A stretch of 57,007 bases of DNA from Balamuthia mandrillaris (GCA_031835245.1 JAVKOQ010000330.1:1-57007); one strand, 5' to 3'; shown: positions 25,811 to 35,498, counted from the stretch's first letter. The notes: a model not told the origin generated them from the sequence alone. Numbers and translations are program-made.

Positions 25811-27066
25811 ATGGCAGAGAGGGAGGACACTACGGCCAGCTCCGCGTTTTCCACGGATAAGGTTGTTGGTTGTTTGCTGGGAAGCATGGTTGGGGATGCG
25901 CTGGGCGCGCCCTTGCAAGGGCTTTCCAAGCAACAGATCCTTGAAAAAGGTGGAGGAGAGCCGGTGCAAGACTTGTTGCCTGGGCCACACGCCTTGATTG
26001 AATATCTTGGCGACCGGCAAGGTAACTCCCTCCTTGCTGTTCTTGTTGTTCCTGTTTTTTAACACCAAACAGGCATGTACACTGATGACACGGAAGCCCT
26101 GTTATCTCTTGCCGCAAGCCTTGTCAAGTGTGGTGGGCTCAGTGCTGCTCATGCAAGTAAGACTGCCATATTTCTATTTCATCAAAAGTGTCCTTCTCAA
26201 AATGAATTGCACCCATAGCAAAATCGTATGTGAAGTTTTGGGGAGGAGAGCCAAAAAGAGGCTACCCTCCATCAGAGGAGAGTGTGTTGGTTGCCTTAGC
26301 ATTTGGTGCTCCACATACAACTACTGCCACTCGTGTGTTCCCTGATGGCTCTCACACTGTTTCTGGTGCTGTTAGGTTTGGATTTTTTTTTAAACATATT
26401 TGTTGAGAATCATACTGAAATGTTTTTTTAAATACATAAAACAGGATTCCTTCTATTGGTATTGCTTTTCGTTATGCAGACAATCAAATGCTGTGGAATG
26501 CAGTAAAAACTGCTTTATTGTGTTCTCACACACATCTTGAAGGTCTTGATGCTGCTTTTGTATTAGCAAAGGCTATTGCCCTTTTAGTGCAAGCTTCTGT
26601 GAAAGATTTTGATATTAAAGAGTTCATTGAAGAGCTGTGGAACTGTTCCAAAACTGATACTATGAAAATACTTTTAAAATTCATACTTGATGAAAAAAAG
26701 TATACTATCAAAGAAGAACAAAAAGAAGATATTATAGGCATAGATATTATAGCATTTTCAATACAAGTATTTTATCAACTGTGGAAACAACCTATAGATT
26801 GTATCATTTTTGCTGTGAATAATTGGAATACTTACTCAGGTATGTTTTTTGTCTGTTTTATTGATAGAAATAATAATTAATACATTTGATTTAAAGATAC
26901 AATTGGATGTATAGTGGGTACTATGTTAGGAGCATTACATGGTAGTTCTTGGTTGCCTGAAAAATGGCTTATTTTGTTAGAAAATGGACCAACAGGAAAA
27001 GATTATGTTATTTCTCTTGCCAATAATTTAGCTAAGTTGAATTTAAATGATATTATTGAAATTTAA
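25811..27066 (+). CDS. ADP-ribosylglycohydrolase (DraG/ARH family)
   Basis: 338-aa product from five exons: 25811-26021, 26073-26156, 26219-26375, 26445-26839 and 26897-27066, in phase. The fold starts VVGCLLGSMVGDALGAPLQG, followed by the metal motif MYTDDTEALLSLA, then PSIGIAFRY and the C-terminal DTIGCIVGTMLGALHGSSW. DraG/ARH enzymes remove ADP-ribose from Arg or Ser side chains, or hydrolyse poly(ADP-ribose) and O-acetyl-ADP-ribose, using two Mg ions. The second metal motif, normally GGDTDT, reads NTYSDT, so one Asp ligand is replaced by Tyr. Exons 4-5 are much richer in A+T than exons 1-3. The substrate (Arg, Ser or polymer) cannot be assigned. Confidence 0.88.
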
Positions 27067-27136
27067 TATATTTATGCTTTCTGTTTATTGATTACTTTAA
27101 AAGAAAATATAAGAAAGGCGGTTTAAAATAGGAAAA

Positions 27137-27172
27137 TGTTGAGAATTACTCAACATATTAGCTCTGTTGCCC
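27137..27172 (+). mobile_element. relic LTR start of a related older element
   Basis: TGTTGAGAATTACTCAACA followed by TATTAGCTCT resembles the start of the intact LTR at 27173 (TGTTGGAAAACTCCAACA then TAGTAGCTCT). It is probably the first 30-odd bases of an older, diverged LTR that the newer element entered. Confidence 0.55.
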
Positions 27173-27217
27173 TGTTGGAAAACTCCAACATAGTAGCTCT
27201 TCTTTCTGCCGAGTTCT
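27173..27217 (+). mobile_element. 5' LTR, left part (45 bp)
   Basis: Identical to the first 45 bases of the 3' LTR (32325-32369). It begins TGTTGGA and is preceded by GCCC (27169-27172), which recurs after the 3' LTR. The LTR is then interrupted by an inverted internal fragment. Confidence 0.85.
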
Positions 27218-29282
27218 GAACTACTGGCGGAGCCAGACCATCTCCCTCCCAAAAGTTGGGCGGGTAGAGGCGGGAAAGCGCATCTTCCAAAACCATCTGG
27301 ACGCCAGGCCGGTGGACGATGTCGAAGTCAAACTGGAGCAGCAAAAAGGCCCAGTGATTAAGCATGAACGAAGAATGCTTGGCCGTAAAGAGATAGGATA
27401 AGGCCTTGTGGTCTGTGAACAAGGTAAAGTGGCGGCCCCACAGCCAACAGCAGAACTGGTGGAGGGCGCATCAATAATAACTTTGTGACAGTACCATTCT
27501 TCGAGTTGCTTGTTGATGGAGGAGTGCCAGACTTCCGGAATAGGATACTGGTGCTTGAATATCGGAGGGTGATCACCGGTATCCAAGCGGATAGTACCCT
27601 CAGGAAGCGGACAGGAAGGACCTTGAGGGATACGGCTGTTTTCTTCAAGAAGGTCCTTGATACGGTCTACAATGGCCTTTTGAAGCTCTGGAGGCAAGGG
27701 AGACTCCACGTACTTATCAGAAGAAGCGATGTTCTTGTCATCTGGCACCGAAGGCTTGGGGCCAGGAAAACGGACCGGAATGCCAAACAGACCAATACCG
27801 ATCCTGTCAAGGATGTCTCGGCCAAAGATCACTTGGGTGGAGCCGGACAGCTTGAGGACGAGGAAGTTGTGGAAGAACTTCCGAGTACCACACACTACGC
27901 GAACATGAGAGGCAATGGCAGACACAGCGGCAGAGGAATCATCTCCCAGAACCACATCCTGTTGAGTGTTGGTCGTTTTAAGCCAAAACTGTTCCATGAG
28001 AGAAGGATCCACAAAGGAAGAGGAGGCACCAGTGTCAAGTAGGGCCATGACTCTTTGCTTGTTCAAGGTTGCCGGAACCATAATAGGAGCAGCAATAGGA
28101 GCAGAAGAGGGGTTATCGGAGGCAGGAGCTTTGTGATCGTCAAGACCGAGCATAAACAGCTCTGCTGCGGCTTGCTCAAACTCTTGAAAGGGATTCTCTT
28201 CTATGTTGTTTAAAGAAGGAGCAACCGGAGGGGGAGAAGGGGAGGCTGCACTACCAGAAGGAGGAGCCAAAGAAGCAACAGTTGCAGGGGACTGCATGCT
28301 GTTAAGCGAAGAAGCAGGAGGCTTAGCCAAAGTGCCACGAGTAGGGCAACGATTAGCCATATGTCCGGCCTTGCCACACTTATAGCAGACGCCAGCTGGT
28401 CGCTGAGGAGCACCAGAAGAAGTAGCAGGGGCAGAGGAAGAGGAGGAGGAGGATCCATCACTCTTTTTCTTGGAGAGGACTCGGCAGTCCTTGTCCAAAT
28501 GACCATGTGTACGGTGAAAAGAGCACCAAGGTTTGCTGTTCTTGGCCCCTTTGTTGTTGCTTGAGTTGCTCGGGGGGGAAACTCTCGAGGACTTTCTCTT
28601 ACTACGAGCGTCCAAGGCGGATTCGTGTTCCAAGGCAATGCCAATGGCGTCGACCAGAGAAGTAGGGGGGTTGGCGATGCAAGAAGAAATAAATCCTGAG
28701 ACAAGTTCTTCAGGAAGAGCGTTTCGGAGAACGGCAAGAATATCTTCGAGCTGAGGCGGACAGGTCATCTGGTCAATGAGCTCTTGGAAGCGCTCTGAGA
28801 ATTCTCGAACAGACTCTCCAGGTTTGAAGGAAAAGTGGCAGAACTCTGTATGCAGCGCGTTCTGCAGGTTCCTGCTGCCAAAGTGGTCGTGGAAAGTGGC
28901 TATGAGCCTATCCCAAGGCCATTCTGGGTGACGAAGGTTCTGGATAGCCCAGTGCTGAGCCAACGGATCCTTGATCTGGGAAATCAAGGCATAATGCCAG
29001 AGGTTTTCCGGGCAAGACGTGCCGCTAAGGGCGAAGTGTAAGCGCTCTGAAAAGATAAGCGGATTATCTTTTCCTTTGGTCTTCGGATCGAAGGTAGGAA
29101 GGTTTTGGGGGAGCTTTGGATATTTTTCCTTGCTTCCTGGGTTGTTTGAGGGTTCAGTGAAACCACACTCGGAAGAGGAGCCAGCCACGGTGGCAGAGCG
29201 AAGCGGAAAACGTTTGGAAGAGAACGCGACGGGAAGAGGTTTCACCGCCTTTGGTGCGACTGCACCCGTGGAGGTGGAACCT
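27218..29282 (-). pseudogene. inverted gag-protease-(RT)-RNase H fragment of a Ty3/gypsy element
   Basis: Read on the minus strand: a Gag part (from KPLPVAFSSKRF on; PGESVREFSERFQ), a CCHC zinc knuckle (CYKCGKAGHMANRCP), an aspartic protease (ALLDTGASSSFVD), and the start of reverse transcriptase (HQYPIPEVWHSS, EWYCHKVIIDA). Near 27465 the sequence jumps, out of frame, to RNase H (ALHQFCCWLWGRHFTLFTDH) and ends after PPNFWEGDGLAPPVV. The whole RT palm is deleted. The fragment sits inside the 5' LTR in opposite orientation to the LTR. It is non-functional as it stands. Confidence 0.88.
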
Positions 29283-29390
29283 TCGGGACAACTTACAACA
29301 AAATACTCTACTTGTATTCTTTTAGTAAATTAAGTTCGGGTCTCGTACTTACTTTGTCTCCGCTATCATTCCCGTTCTTATTTTACAACA
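29283..29390 (+). mobile_element. 5' LTR, right part (108 bp)
   Basis: Matches 32522-32629 of the 3' LTR with one visible mismatch and ends in ACAACA. About 152 bases of the LTR middle are missing and replaced by the inverted fragment. Confidence 0.85.
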
Positions 29391-29668
29391 TTTTTTTTTT
29401 ACGACTCGTTCCGATTTACTGCATATCTACCGAGTCTCACTCTACTCGAGTCATTCTTCAACTCCCTCGTATAGTACGCTCCTTGGCTTATTGCTAAGGT
29501 CACTTCGCTATTCGTTGCGTTTTTGGCGCTTATTTCAAGCCCTTCCTACTCAGAACTTATCTGAGACACGCTGTGGATTCAGCTACTGAGACATCAACCC
29601 GGTGTATCATATCAACCTTTGCTCACGCTTATAGGAGTTATATTTTATTTTTGGTAAGCCTCTCTACA
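29391..29668 (+). other. leader between 5' LTR and gag start
   Basis: Starts with a T run immediately after the LTR end, where a primer-binding site is expected. No TGG-type match to a tRNA 3' end is seen, so the priming mode is unclear. The rest has no ORF of note. Confidence 0.5.
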
Positions 29669-29824
29669 ATGTCTAACCTTCCTACTTCCAGTACACCCAC
29701 CGAGAAGGAGGACGGTTCGCCAAGCTTTGGTGACATAGATGTTAACGAAAACAGTTCCGAAGCTGCTCTTGCCCGCCTGCTAAGGAGGAAAGCAGAACTA
29801 GCTCTTGCGTGGAATTCGCCCATT
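29669..29824 (+). pseudogene. gag 5' end, truncated
   Basis: The ORF starts MSNLPTSSTPTEKEDG and continues FGDIDVNENSSEAALARLL, likely the true N-terminus of the element's Gag. It breaks at about 29820, where an inverted copy of its own sequence (29826-29858) begins. Confidence 0.7.
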
Positions 29825-29858
29825 CGAACTGTTTTCGTTAACATCTATGTCACCAAAG
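29725..29858. repeat. 33-bp perfect inverted repeat at a rearrangement junction
   Basis: The left arm 29725-29757 and right arm 29826-29858 are exact reverse complements with a 68-base spacer. The right arm runs directly into inverted RNase H sequence, so it marks a foldback junction inside the retroelement. Confidence 0.9.
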
Positions 29859-30716
29859 TGGCGGCCCCACAGCCAACAGCGGAACTGGTGGAGGGCGAAG
29901 ACCACAGCAAGAAGTTCACGTTTTGTGGCAGGGTAGTTGCGCTGAGCAGCGTTGAGGGCACGACTGGCAAAGGCGATATAACGGCGAATACCATCAGTAG
30001 ACTCTTGATAGAGCACAGCACCAACGCCATACTGGGAAGCATCGGTACCAACAAGAAAGGGAAGACTGGGGTCCGGCTTGCTCAGAACCGGAGGTGAGCT
30101 AAGGATTCGGCGAAGGGCGCTGATAGCTTCATCGCAGTTCTTATTCCAAAAGGGTCGCACATCTGGAACGTTGCGTAGGGCGTCTAGCGGAGCCGTTAAG
30201 CGAGAATACAAGGGCACAAAGCCGCGCAGGAAGTTGACAAAGCCCAGATAAGACTGAAGTTGCTTGCCGGTAGTAGGTACAGGAAGGCTGTTGAAGGCTG
30301 AAAGCTTGTCCAGATCAGGAGCATAGCCTTCGCTGGAGACAATGTACCCAACCAGTCGGAGTCGTGAGAAGCCAAAATGGCACTTCTCGATACGGAGACG
30401 GAGACTAGCGTCGTTGATGGCACGTAATACCAAGCGTAGCTTTTCAACATGCTCATCTATAGAGGCAGAGCGGGAAAAGACGAGGCAATCGTCAATGTAG
30501 TGTGCGGCGCAATCAGCGAGGTCCTTGAGCACGGCGGCAAGGAGACGTTGCATAGTGGCCGGAACAATCTTCACCCCAAAGGGAGCTCCACGAAAGCAGA
30601 AGCGACGCCCGCGCCAGGTGAAGGTGAGCTTGATCTGATGAGGCCCAAAGATTAGAAGCTGCATGAAGCTCCAGACCAAATCTAGCGAGCTGGCGATACG
30701 GAAGCCAAGAATCGAC
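29859..30716 (-). pseudogene. inverted reverse transcriptase-RNase H fragment
   Basis: On the minus strand: RT from SSLDLVWSFMQLL through KLTFTWRGRRFCFRGAPFG, the catalytic YIDDCLVFS, then the connection and RNase H with FLVGTDASQYGVGAVLY and FALHQFRCWLWGRHF. The RT is open but lacks its N-terminal third. The left end fuses to an inverted piece of gag; the right end abuts plus-strand RNase H sequence at about 30716. Confidence 0.88.
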
Positions 30717-32324
30717 ATCATCCACCGGCCTGGCGTCCAGATGGTTTTGGAAGATGCGCTTTCCCGCCTCTACCCGCCCAACTTTTGGGAGGAAGATGGG
30801 CTGGCTCCGCCAGTAGTTCCAAACGACGTCAAAACCTTGGCTCCAGTAAAGAAGCAACGCAACGTTCCAAGAGTTCCTTCCTTGTCCGTGCTTGATGCCT
30901 CTCAGCATCCTCCAATTGCTCCGTCAAGAGAACTCGTCCGCTACATCAAGCTGTTCTTGGACAAAACGGCCCCCTCTTCCGTGGAGGAGCAACAGGAGCT
31001 ACTCTCTCGCCTCCACCTCGCTGGCCATGAAGGTGCTGCCAATCTCTTCAACAAGGTATGGAACGAAGGTTTCTTCTGGCCTTCCCTTCGGGCTGATTGC
31101 TTTGCTACTACCCGTTCGTGCGATGCCTGTCTTCGTTTCAATGTTGCCAAGCATGGTTTTCATCCTCTGAAAACCATCTCTGCCACTTTTCCCTTTGAAC
31201 ACGTTGCCCTGGACCTGTTTGGTCCACTCGCCACCGATGAATCTGGCTTCTGTTATGTTTTGGTGGTCACCGACATTGCCACCAGGTTCACCCTTCTCCG
31301 CCCCTTGGTTAACAGGACAGCGGCTGCTACCGCCAGTGCCTTCTACGGGGTCATATGCGATTTTGGCTTTCCCAAGATTGTACAGTCTGACAACGGCTCT
31401 GAGTTCGTCAACGAAACCATGGCTAATATCAAAGCTATTTCTGGCTTTGACCATAGATTTATTGCCGCCTATCACCCGCGAGCCAATGGTGCTGCTGAGG
31501 CCCATGTCAAGCTTGCTAAGTCTGCCCTTATGAAGCTGGTCTCTTCTGATTGGAGCCACTGGTCCACCTTCCTTCCGGCTGCCCAATTCGCGATCAATCA
31601 AAGGCTGACTTCCAGGCATAAATCGACGCCTTTTGAGCTCTTTCTTGGACGCCCTGTCAACCTTCCAAGTGACTATTCCAACGTGGAATCCGATCCCATT
31701 CCAGAGGCTGACCGCCTTGCACAGATTGCCAAGTTGCATTCTGTTGTCTGGCCTGCTGCTTCTGATGCTACCGACCTCTACAACCAGATCGTGTCTGTAG
31801 CGCATGACTCTTCTGTTTCCTTGGTGGAATTCAAGCCAGGTGACACCGTTATGCTTCGTCATTCTGCTGCCACCTCCAAGATGGATCCGAAGTATCTCGG
31901 CCCTTTCTCCATCAAACGCAGAACCAAGAGTGGTGCCTACATACTAGTGGACGTTACTGGCAACGAGTTGGAAGATCGTATCCCTCCTTCTCTTCTCAAG
32001 CTAGTTCCCCCTCTTCCCTCTGGTTCCTCGATACCTCTATCCTCTATTCCAGTTCTTCCTGATAAGACCGATATGGAATCTCAAGCCAACCCCGATGGAT
32101 CTGACGATGTTAATTCTGAGTCCGATGATGATGATGACGACTCCTCCAAGTCCTACGAAGTTAGCAAGGTGCTGGACCATCGTGGACCCGCCAATCGCCG
32201 GGAATACAAGGTCAGATGGAAAGGTTATTCTCCCAAGTACGACCTCTGGATTCCAGTGAAGAACTTTGATGACCTTCGACCTGTCAACGCCTATTGGAAG
32301 AAGCTTCGTTCGAAAAGGGGGTGA
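30716..32324 (+). pseudogene. RNase H end, integrase and chromodomain of a chromovirus
   Basis: Open frame of about 535 codons on the plus strand, starting within RNase H (IIHRPGVQMVLEDALSRLY). Integrase follows: zinc-finger region (HEGAANLF ... CDACLRFN), catalytic Asp in VALDLFGP, second Asp in IVQSDNGSEF and Glu in HPRANGAAEAHV. The C-terminus is a chromodomain (SYEVSKVLDHRGPANRREY then KVRWKGYSPKYDLW), which targets chromoviruses to methylated-histone chromatin. The integrase part looks intact but has no upstream gag-pol frame, so I class the unit as broken. The stop codon lies directly against the 3' LTR. Confidence 0.9.
32312..32324 (+). promoter_or_regulatory. polypurine tract overlapping the stop codon
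   Basis: GAAAAGGGGGTGA lies immediately before the 3' LTR, where plus-strand DNA synthesis is primed in LTR elements. Its last three bases are the TGA stop of the integrase frame. Confidence 0.75.
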
Positions 32325-32629
32325 TGTTGGAAAACTCCAACATAGTAGCTCTTCTTTCTGCCGAGTTCTCCTTCTGCCGTCGACCTGAGGAAACCTCTCA
32401 TCTTCCCCTTCTCCTTTCTTGATGTTTCCTTTTCTCTCTCTTTTCCATTTTATGCTTTGTTCTTTTATGGATCTTTCTTCTAGTTTAAATACCGCCTCTC
32501 CTTGTTTCTTCTTCTTTCCTCTCGGGACAACTTACAACAAAATACTCTACTTGTATTCTTTTAGTAAATTAAGTTCGGGTCTCGTACTTACTTTGTCTCC
32601 ACTATCATTCCCGTTCTTATTTTACAACA
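32325..32629 (+). mobile_element. 3' LTR (305 bp), intact
   Basis: Starts TGTTGG and ends ACAACA. A 7-bp hairpin (TGTTGGA / TCCAACA) opens it. It is followed by GCCC (32630-32633), matching the four bases before the 5' LTR and thus a 4-bp target-site duplication. Confidence 0.92.
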
Positions 32630-32633
32630 GCCC

Positions 32634-33157
32634 CTTTCTTTTTCCTTCTTGTCAACATTTATGACATGGACCAATTGCTTGCTGCTACATCAAAGCTTCT
32701 TCCTTTAATTCCATTGCTTCCTTTTCTCTTTCTTTTAGTTAGTTAGTTTTTGTTTTGTTCACACCACACTCTTGTTCCCTTGTCAAAAATAATACAAAAA
32801 ATTTATAACAATATTAAAATAAATAAATATCAAACTACTGTTTTACCACTCTCCCATAATACCTATCTCTATCTCTCCTTGTATATGTGTCTCTTCTATT
32901 CATTCTATTAAGAGGCTTTTTCCTACCCATTGAGTTGGTGTCCGTTAGGTTGTTCTCCTACCGGCCTTATCACACTACTCCTTTTATTTAAAAGTCCAGC
33001 AACCCAAGGAAAATACACTGCTAAGAACTTGGTGGTGATTTCTAGTAACCTATTGGACAACCAACAATTCTTTTCATTATTACCTCCTATCAACACTTTT
33101 TTAGATATTCCAAATTTTCTTTTTCCTTTTATTTTCCCTTTTTCCTAGTGACATATT
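32634..33157. other. AT-rich intergenic region
   Basis: About 520 bases rich in A+T with T/C-rich runs and no recognisable ORF. It may include the rest of the older LTR seen at 27137, but this could not be aligned by eye. Confidence 0.45.
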
Positions 33158-33477
33158 CAAAGTGTTGATGGGGAATAACCCTGTGGATCAAGAAAGGGAC
33201 AGCACATAAGTGACTCTGGGTTTATTCACAAGAAAAGGGGTGTGAACCAAAGTGTGTGCTTTGAATGTGTTGCAAGGAAAAGAGGAAAATAAAAAGGGTG
33301 AGAAAATGTGGAGGTATTGAGGAGAGTGTTGACAGGAAGTCATAATGAAAGAAATGGTTGGTTTTCTAACAAAAGCACATACTATGGTTCACACTTCTTT
33401 TCCTGTGAATAAACCCAGAGTTGCTAATGTGTGATCCCTTTCTTGATCTACAAGGTAAATTCTCTATTAACACTGTG
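33158..33477. mobile_element. MITE-like foldback element (320 bp)
   Basis: Imperfect terminal inverted repeats of about 90 bases: 33158-33250 against 33375-33477. The outer ends read CAAAGTGTT and AACACTGTG. The core ACTCTGGGTTTATTCACA in the left arm has its exact reverse complement in the right arm. The centre has no ORF. No clear target duplication was found. It is consistent with a non-autonomous DNA transposon. Confidence 0.75.
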
Positions 33478-33503
33478 TGTCTTCCAAGTATTACTCTGGT
33501 CAT

Positions 33504-33567
33504 TCAAGTTTTTCCAAAATAAAATACTTGTTTTATGTGAGAAACTCAGAAATTTGGAAAAACTTGA
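33504..33567. repeat. 15-bp perfect inverted repeat
   Basis: TCAAGTTTTTCCAAA (33504-33518) and its exact reverse complement (33553-33567), with a 34-base AT-rich loop. It lies between the foldback element and RPF1. Confidence 0.85.
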
Positions 33568-33711
33568 TTGCAAAGGGTAAAATGTGCTTTTCATTTTATT
33601 TTGTTATCTGCAGATTTTCTCCAGCAGTTGACCAATACGGAAGGCCACAAAGATGAATCCTCGTGACGTCGTGGCCCAAAGAAGCAAAGAAAAAAGAAGG
33701 AAGAGAGCAAG

Positions 33712-34204
33712 ATGGAGAGGAACAGCAAGCCCGCCCACAAAAAAAGGGGAACGAAGCGAGGGCACAAGCGAAAGAATTCGGAAAAACGTGAGGCGGAGAA
33801 AGAGAAAAACCAATGGGGTGAACAGCCAAGTGACGCTCTAGAATTTGAAGAATCAGAAATGCCCGGCAGAGAAGACGAGCCGCAAACCACCTACCTCAAG
33901 ACCGAGGAACTCGACATGCTACAAAGCGGAAAGCAAGGTCGCGGCAAAAACAAGAAAAGAAAACTGAACGACGAACCAGAACAGACTGGCGACAGCGAGG
34001 ACACACTAACTTCGAGTGCTTTGGGAAAAACGGGCTTGCCTCCTGGCTTCAAGAAGAGACCTTCCGACATCAAAAACAAAGTAAAACGGGCTGAGGTTTA
34101 TCGTAAGGTTCTACACGAAAAGAAAAAACTTAAACGAAAGGAACGCAAGCAAAAGCAAAAGCAACGAGAGCTTCTCGGAGACGATGTAAGTCATCTTCCT
34201 CGTC

Positions 34205-34241
<37 letters not shown>

Positions 34242-35498
34242 TTTATCTTTCATCCAAATGCAGGCCCCACCGAAACAAGAACCTAAGACGCAAGATAACA
34301 CTAGAGAGTTCGATGAAACGATTGTTCGACCTGAAGACCAAGAGGTCCTCGAAGACGAGGCAATAGACGAGTTTGCCGAACATTTTAATGGCGCTAAAGA
34401 ACCTAAGATTTTGATCACAACCTCCATCAAACCCTCTGCAGTACGTCTCTTCTTCCACGCTCGTTTTTGTTTTTGTTTTTGTTTTTGTTTTTGTTTTTGT
34501 TTTTGTTTTTGTTTTTGTTTTTGTTTTTGTTTTTGTTTTTGTTTTTGTTTTTGTTTTTGTTTTGTTTTTGCTTTTGTTTTTGTTTTTGTTCTTGTTCTTG
34601 TTTTTAATGGTGGAAGTTAACTTGGTATGTACAGTCCATTTACAAGTTCATCAAGGAAGATCTCATGACGGTACTTCCTGAAGCACACTTCTATAAGCGG
34701 GGTATCTTCGTCTGCTCTTCACCATTGATGCCAAGCCCGTTTGGATACCTAACCTCTTCTTCACCCAACAGGAACCTACGAAATAAAGCAAATTGTCGAA
34801 TTTGCCAAGCGCAGAGACTTCACCGATTTGATTGTCATAAATGAGAATTCAAAAAAAATGAGTACGTAACGACCTTGCTCCGAAAGTGTCCAACCTTTAT
34901 AATCTGACTCTGTGGTGTGCCTTCCACATAAGACGCGTTATTGCTAGTGCATCTGCCAGAGGGACCCACTGCTATGTTTAAACTGACCAGCGTGGTCCCA
35001 CGAAGGAAGATCAGTGGTCATGCTCGGCCAGGTGACCATAAGCCAGAACTCATTCTGAACAACTTCAACACCCGCTTGGGCCACACTGTAGGACGCATGC
35101 TAGGTTCTCTCTTCCCCTCTACTCCCGACTTTAAGGGCCGCTCTGTAGCTACATTCCACAATCAGCGAGACTTTATATTCTTCCGTTTCCATAGGTTTGT
35201 GCCCTGCTTTTTCTGTTTTTCGAGCACTCCTTCTGACTTTCAGGATGAAGATATATCTACCAAGGTGAGAAAAAAGTGAGATTGCAGGAAATTGGGCCTC
35301 GTTTTACTCTCAAACTTCGCAGTCTGCAGCATGGAACGTTTGATCCAGTCTTTGGCAAGTTTGAGTGGGTCTACAAGGTTTGTTCTTCTGCTTTATGTAG
35401 CGGCGTGTGCAGCAAACTTATCTTTCCTTGCTCTCCTTTTCCTTCAAAAAACTATACAGAAAGAATTGGAGACAAGCCGCCGCCGCTTCTTCTTGTGA
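33712..35498 (+). CDS. RPF1: RPF1, Brix-domain ribosome biogenesis factor
   Basis: 411-aa product from seven exons: 33712-34185, 34264-34440, 34635-34701, 34772-34861, 34933-35194, 35251-35377 and 35460-35498, in phase. The first 155 residues are Lys/Glu-rich with nuclear-signal-like clusters. The Brix domain follows: [79 protein letters not shown] and [14 protein letters not shown]. The end ETSRRRFFL matches the family. RPF1 acts in the nucleolus in 60S subunit maturation. The acceptor of exon 6 is GATGAAG rather than the nearby TTTCAG, forced by reading frame. Intron 2 holds a long TTTTTG repeat. Confidence 0.94.
34208..34239 (+). repeat. (CT)n tract in RPF1 intron 1
   Basis: CT dinucleotide repeat on the sense strand between exons 1 and 2. 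Confidence 0.9.
34462..34606 (+). repeat. (TTTTTG)n hexamer repeat in RPF1 intron 2
   Basis: Over twenty copies of a TTTTTG hexamer, degenerate at the right end, filling most of intron 2. Confidence 0.92.

Noticed and set aside
27485..28042. Plus-strand ORF of 185 codons inside the retroelement
   Set aside because: It is opposite the protease-RT coding strand and has no domain of its own.
30999..31862. Minus-strand ORF of 287 codons opposite the integrase
   Set aside because: The integrase reading on the plus strand has all catalytic motifs; the opposite ORF is a shadow.
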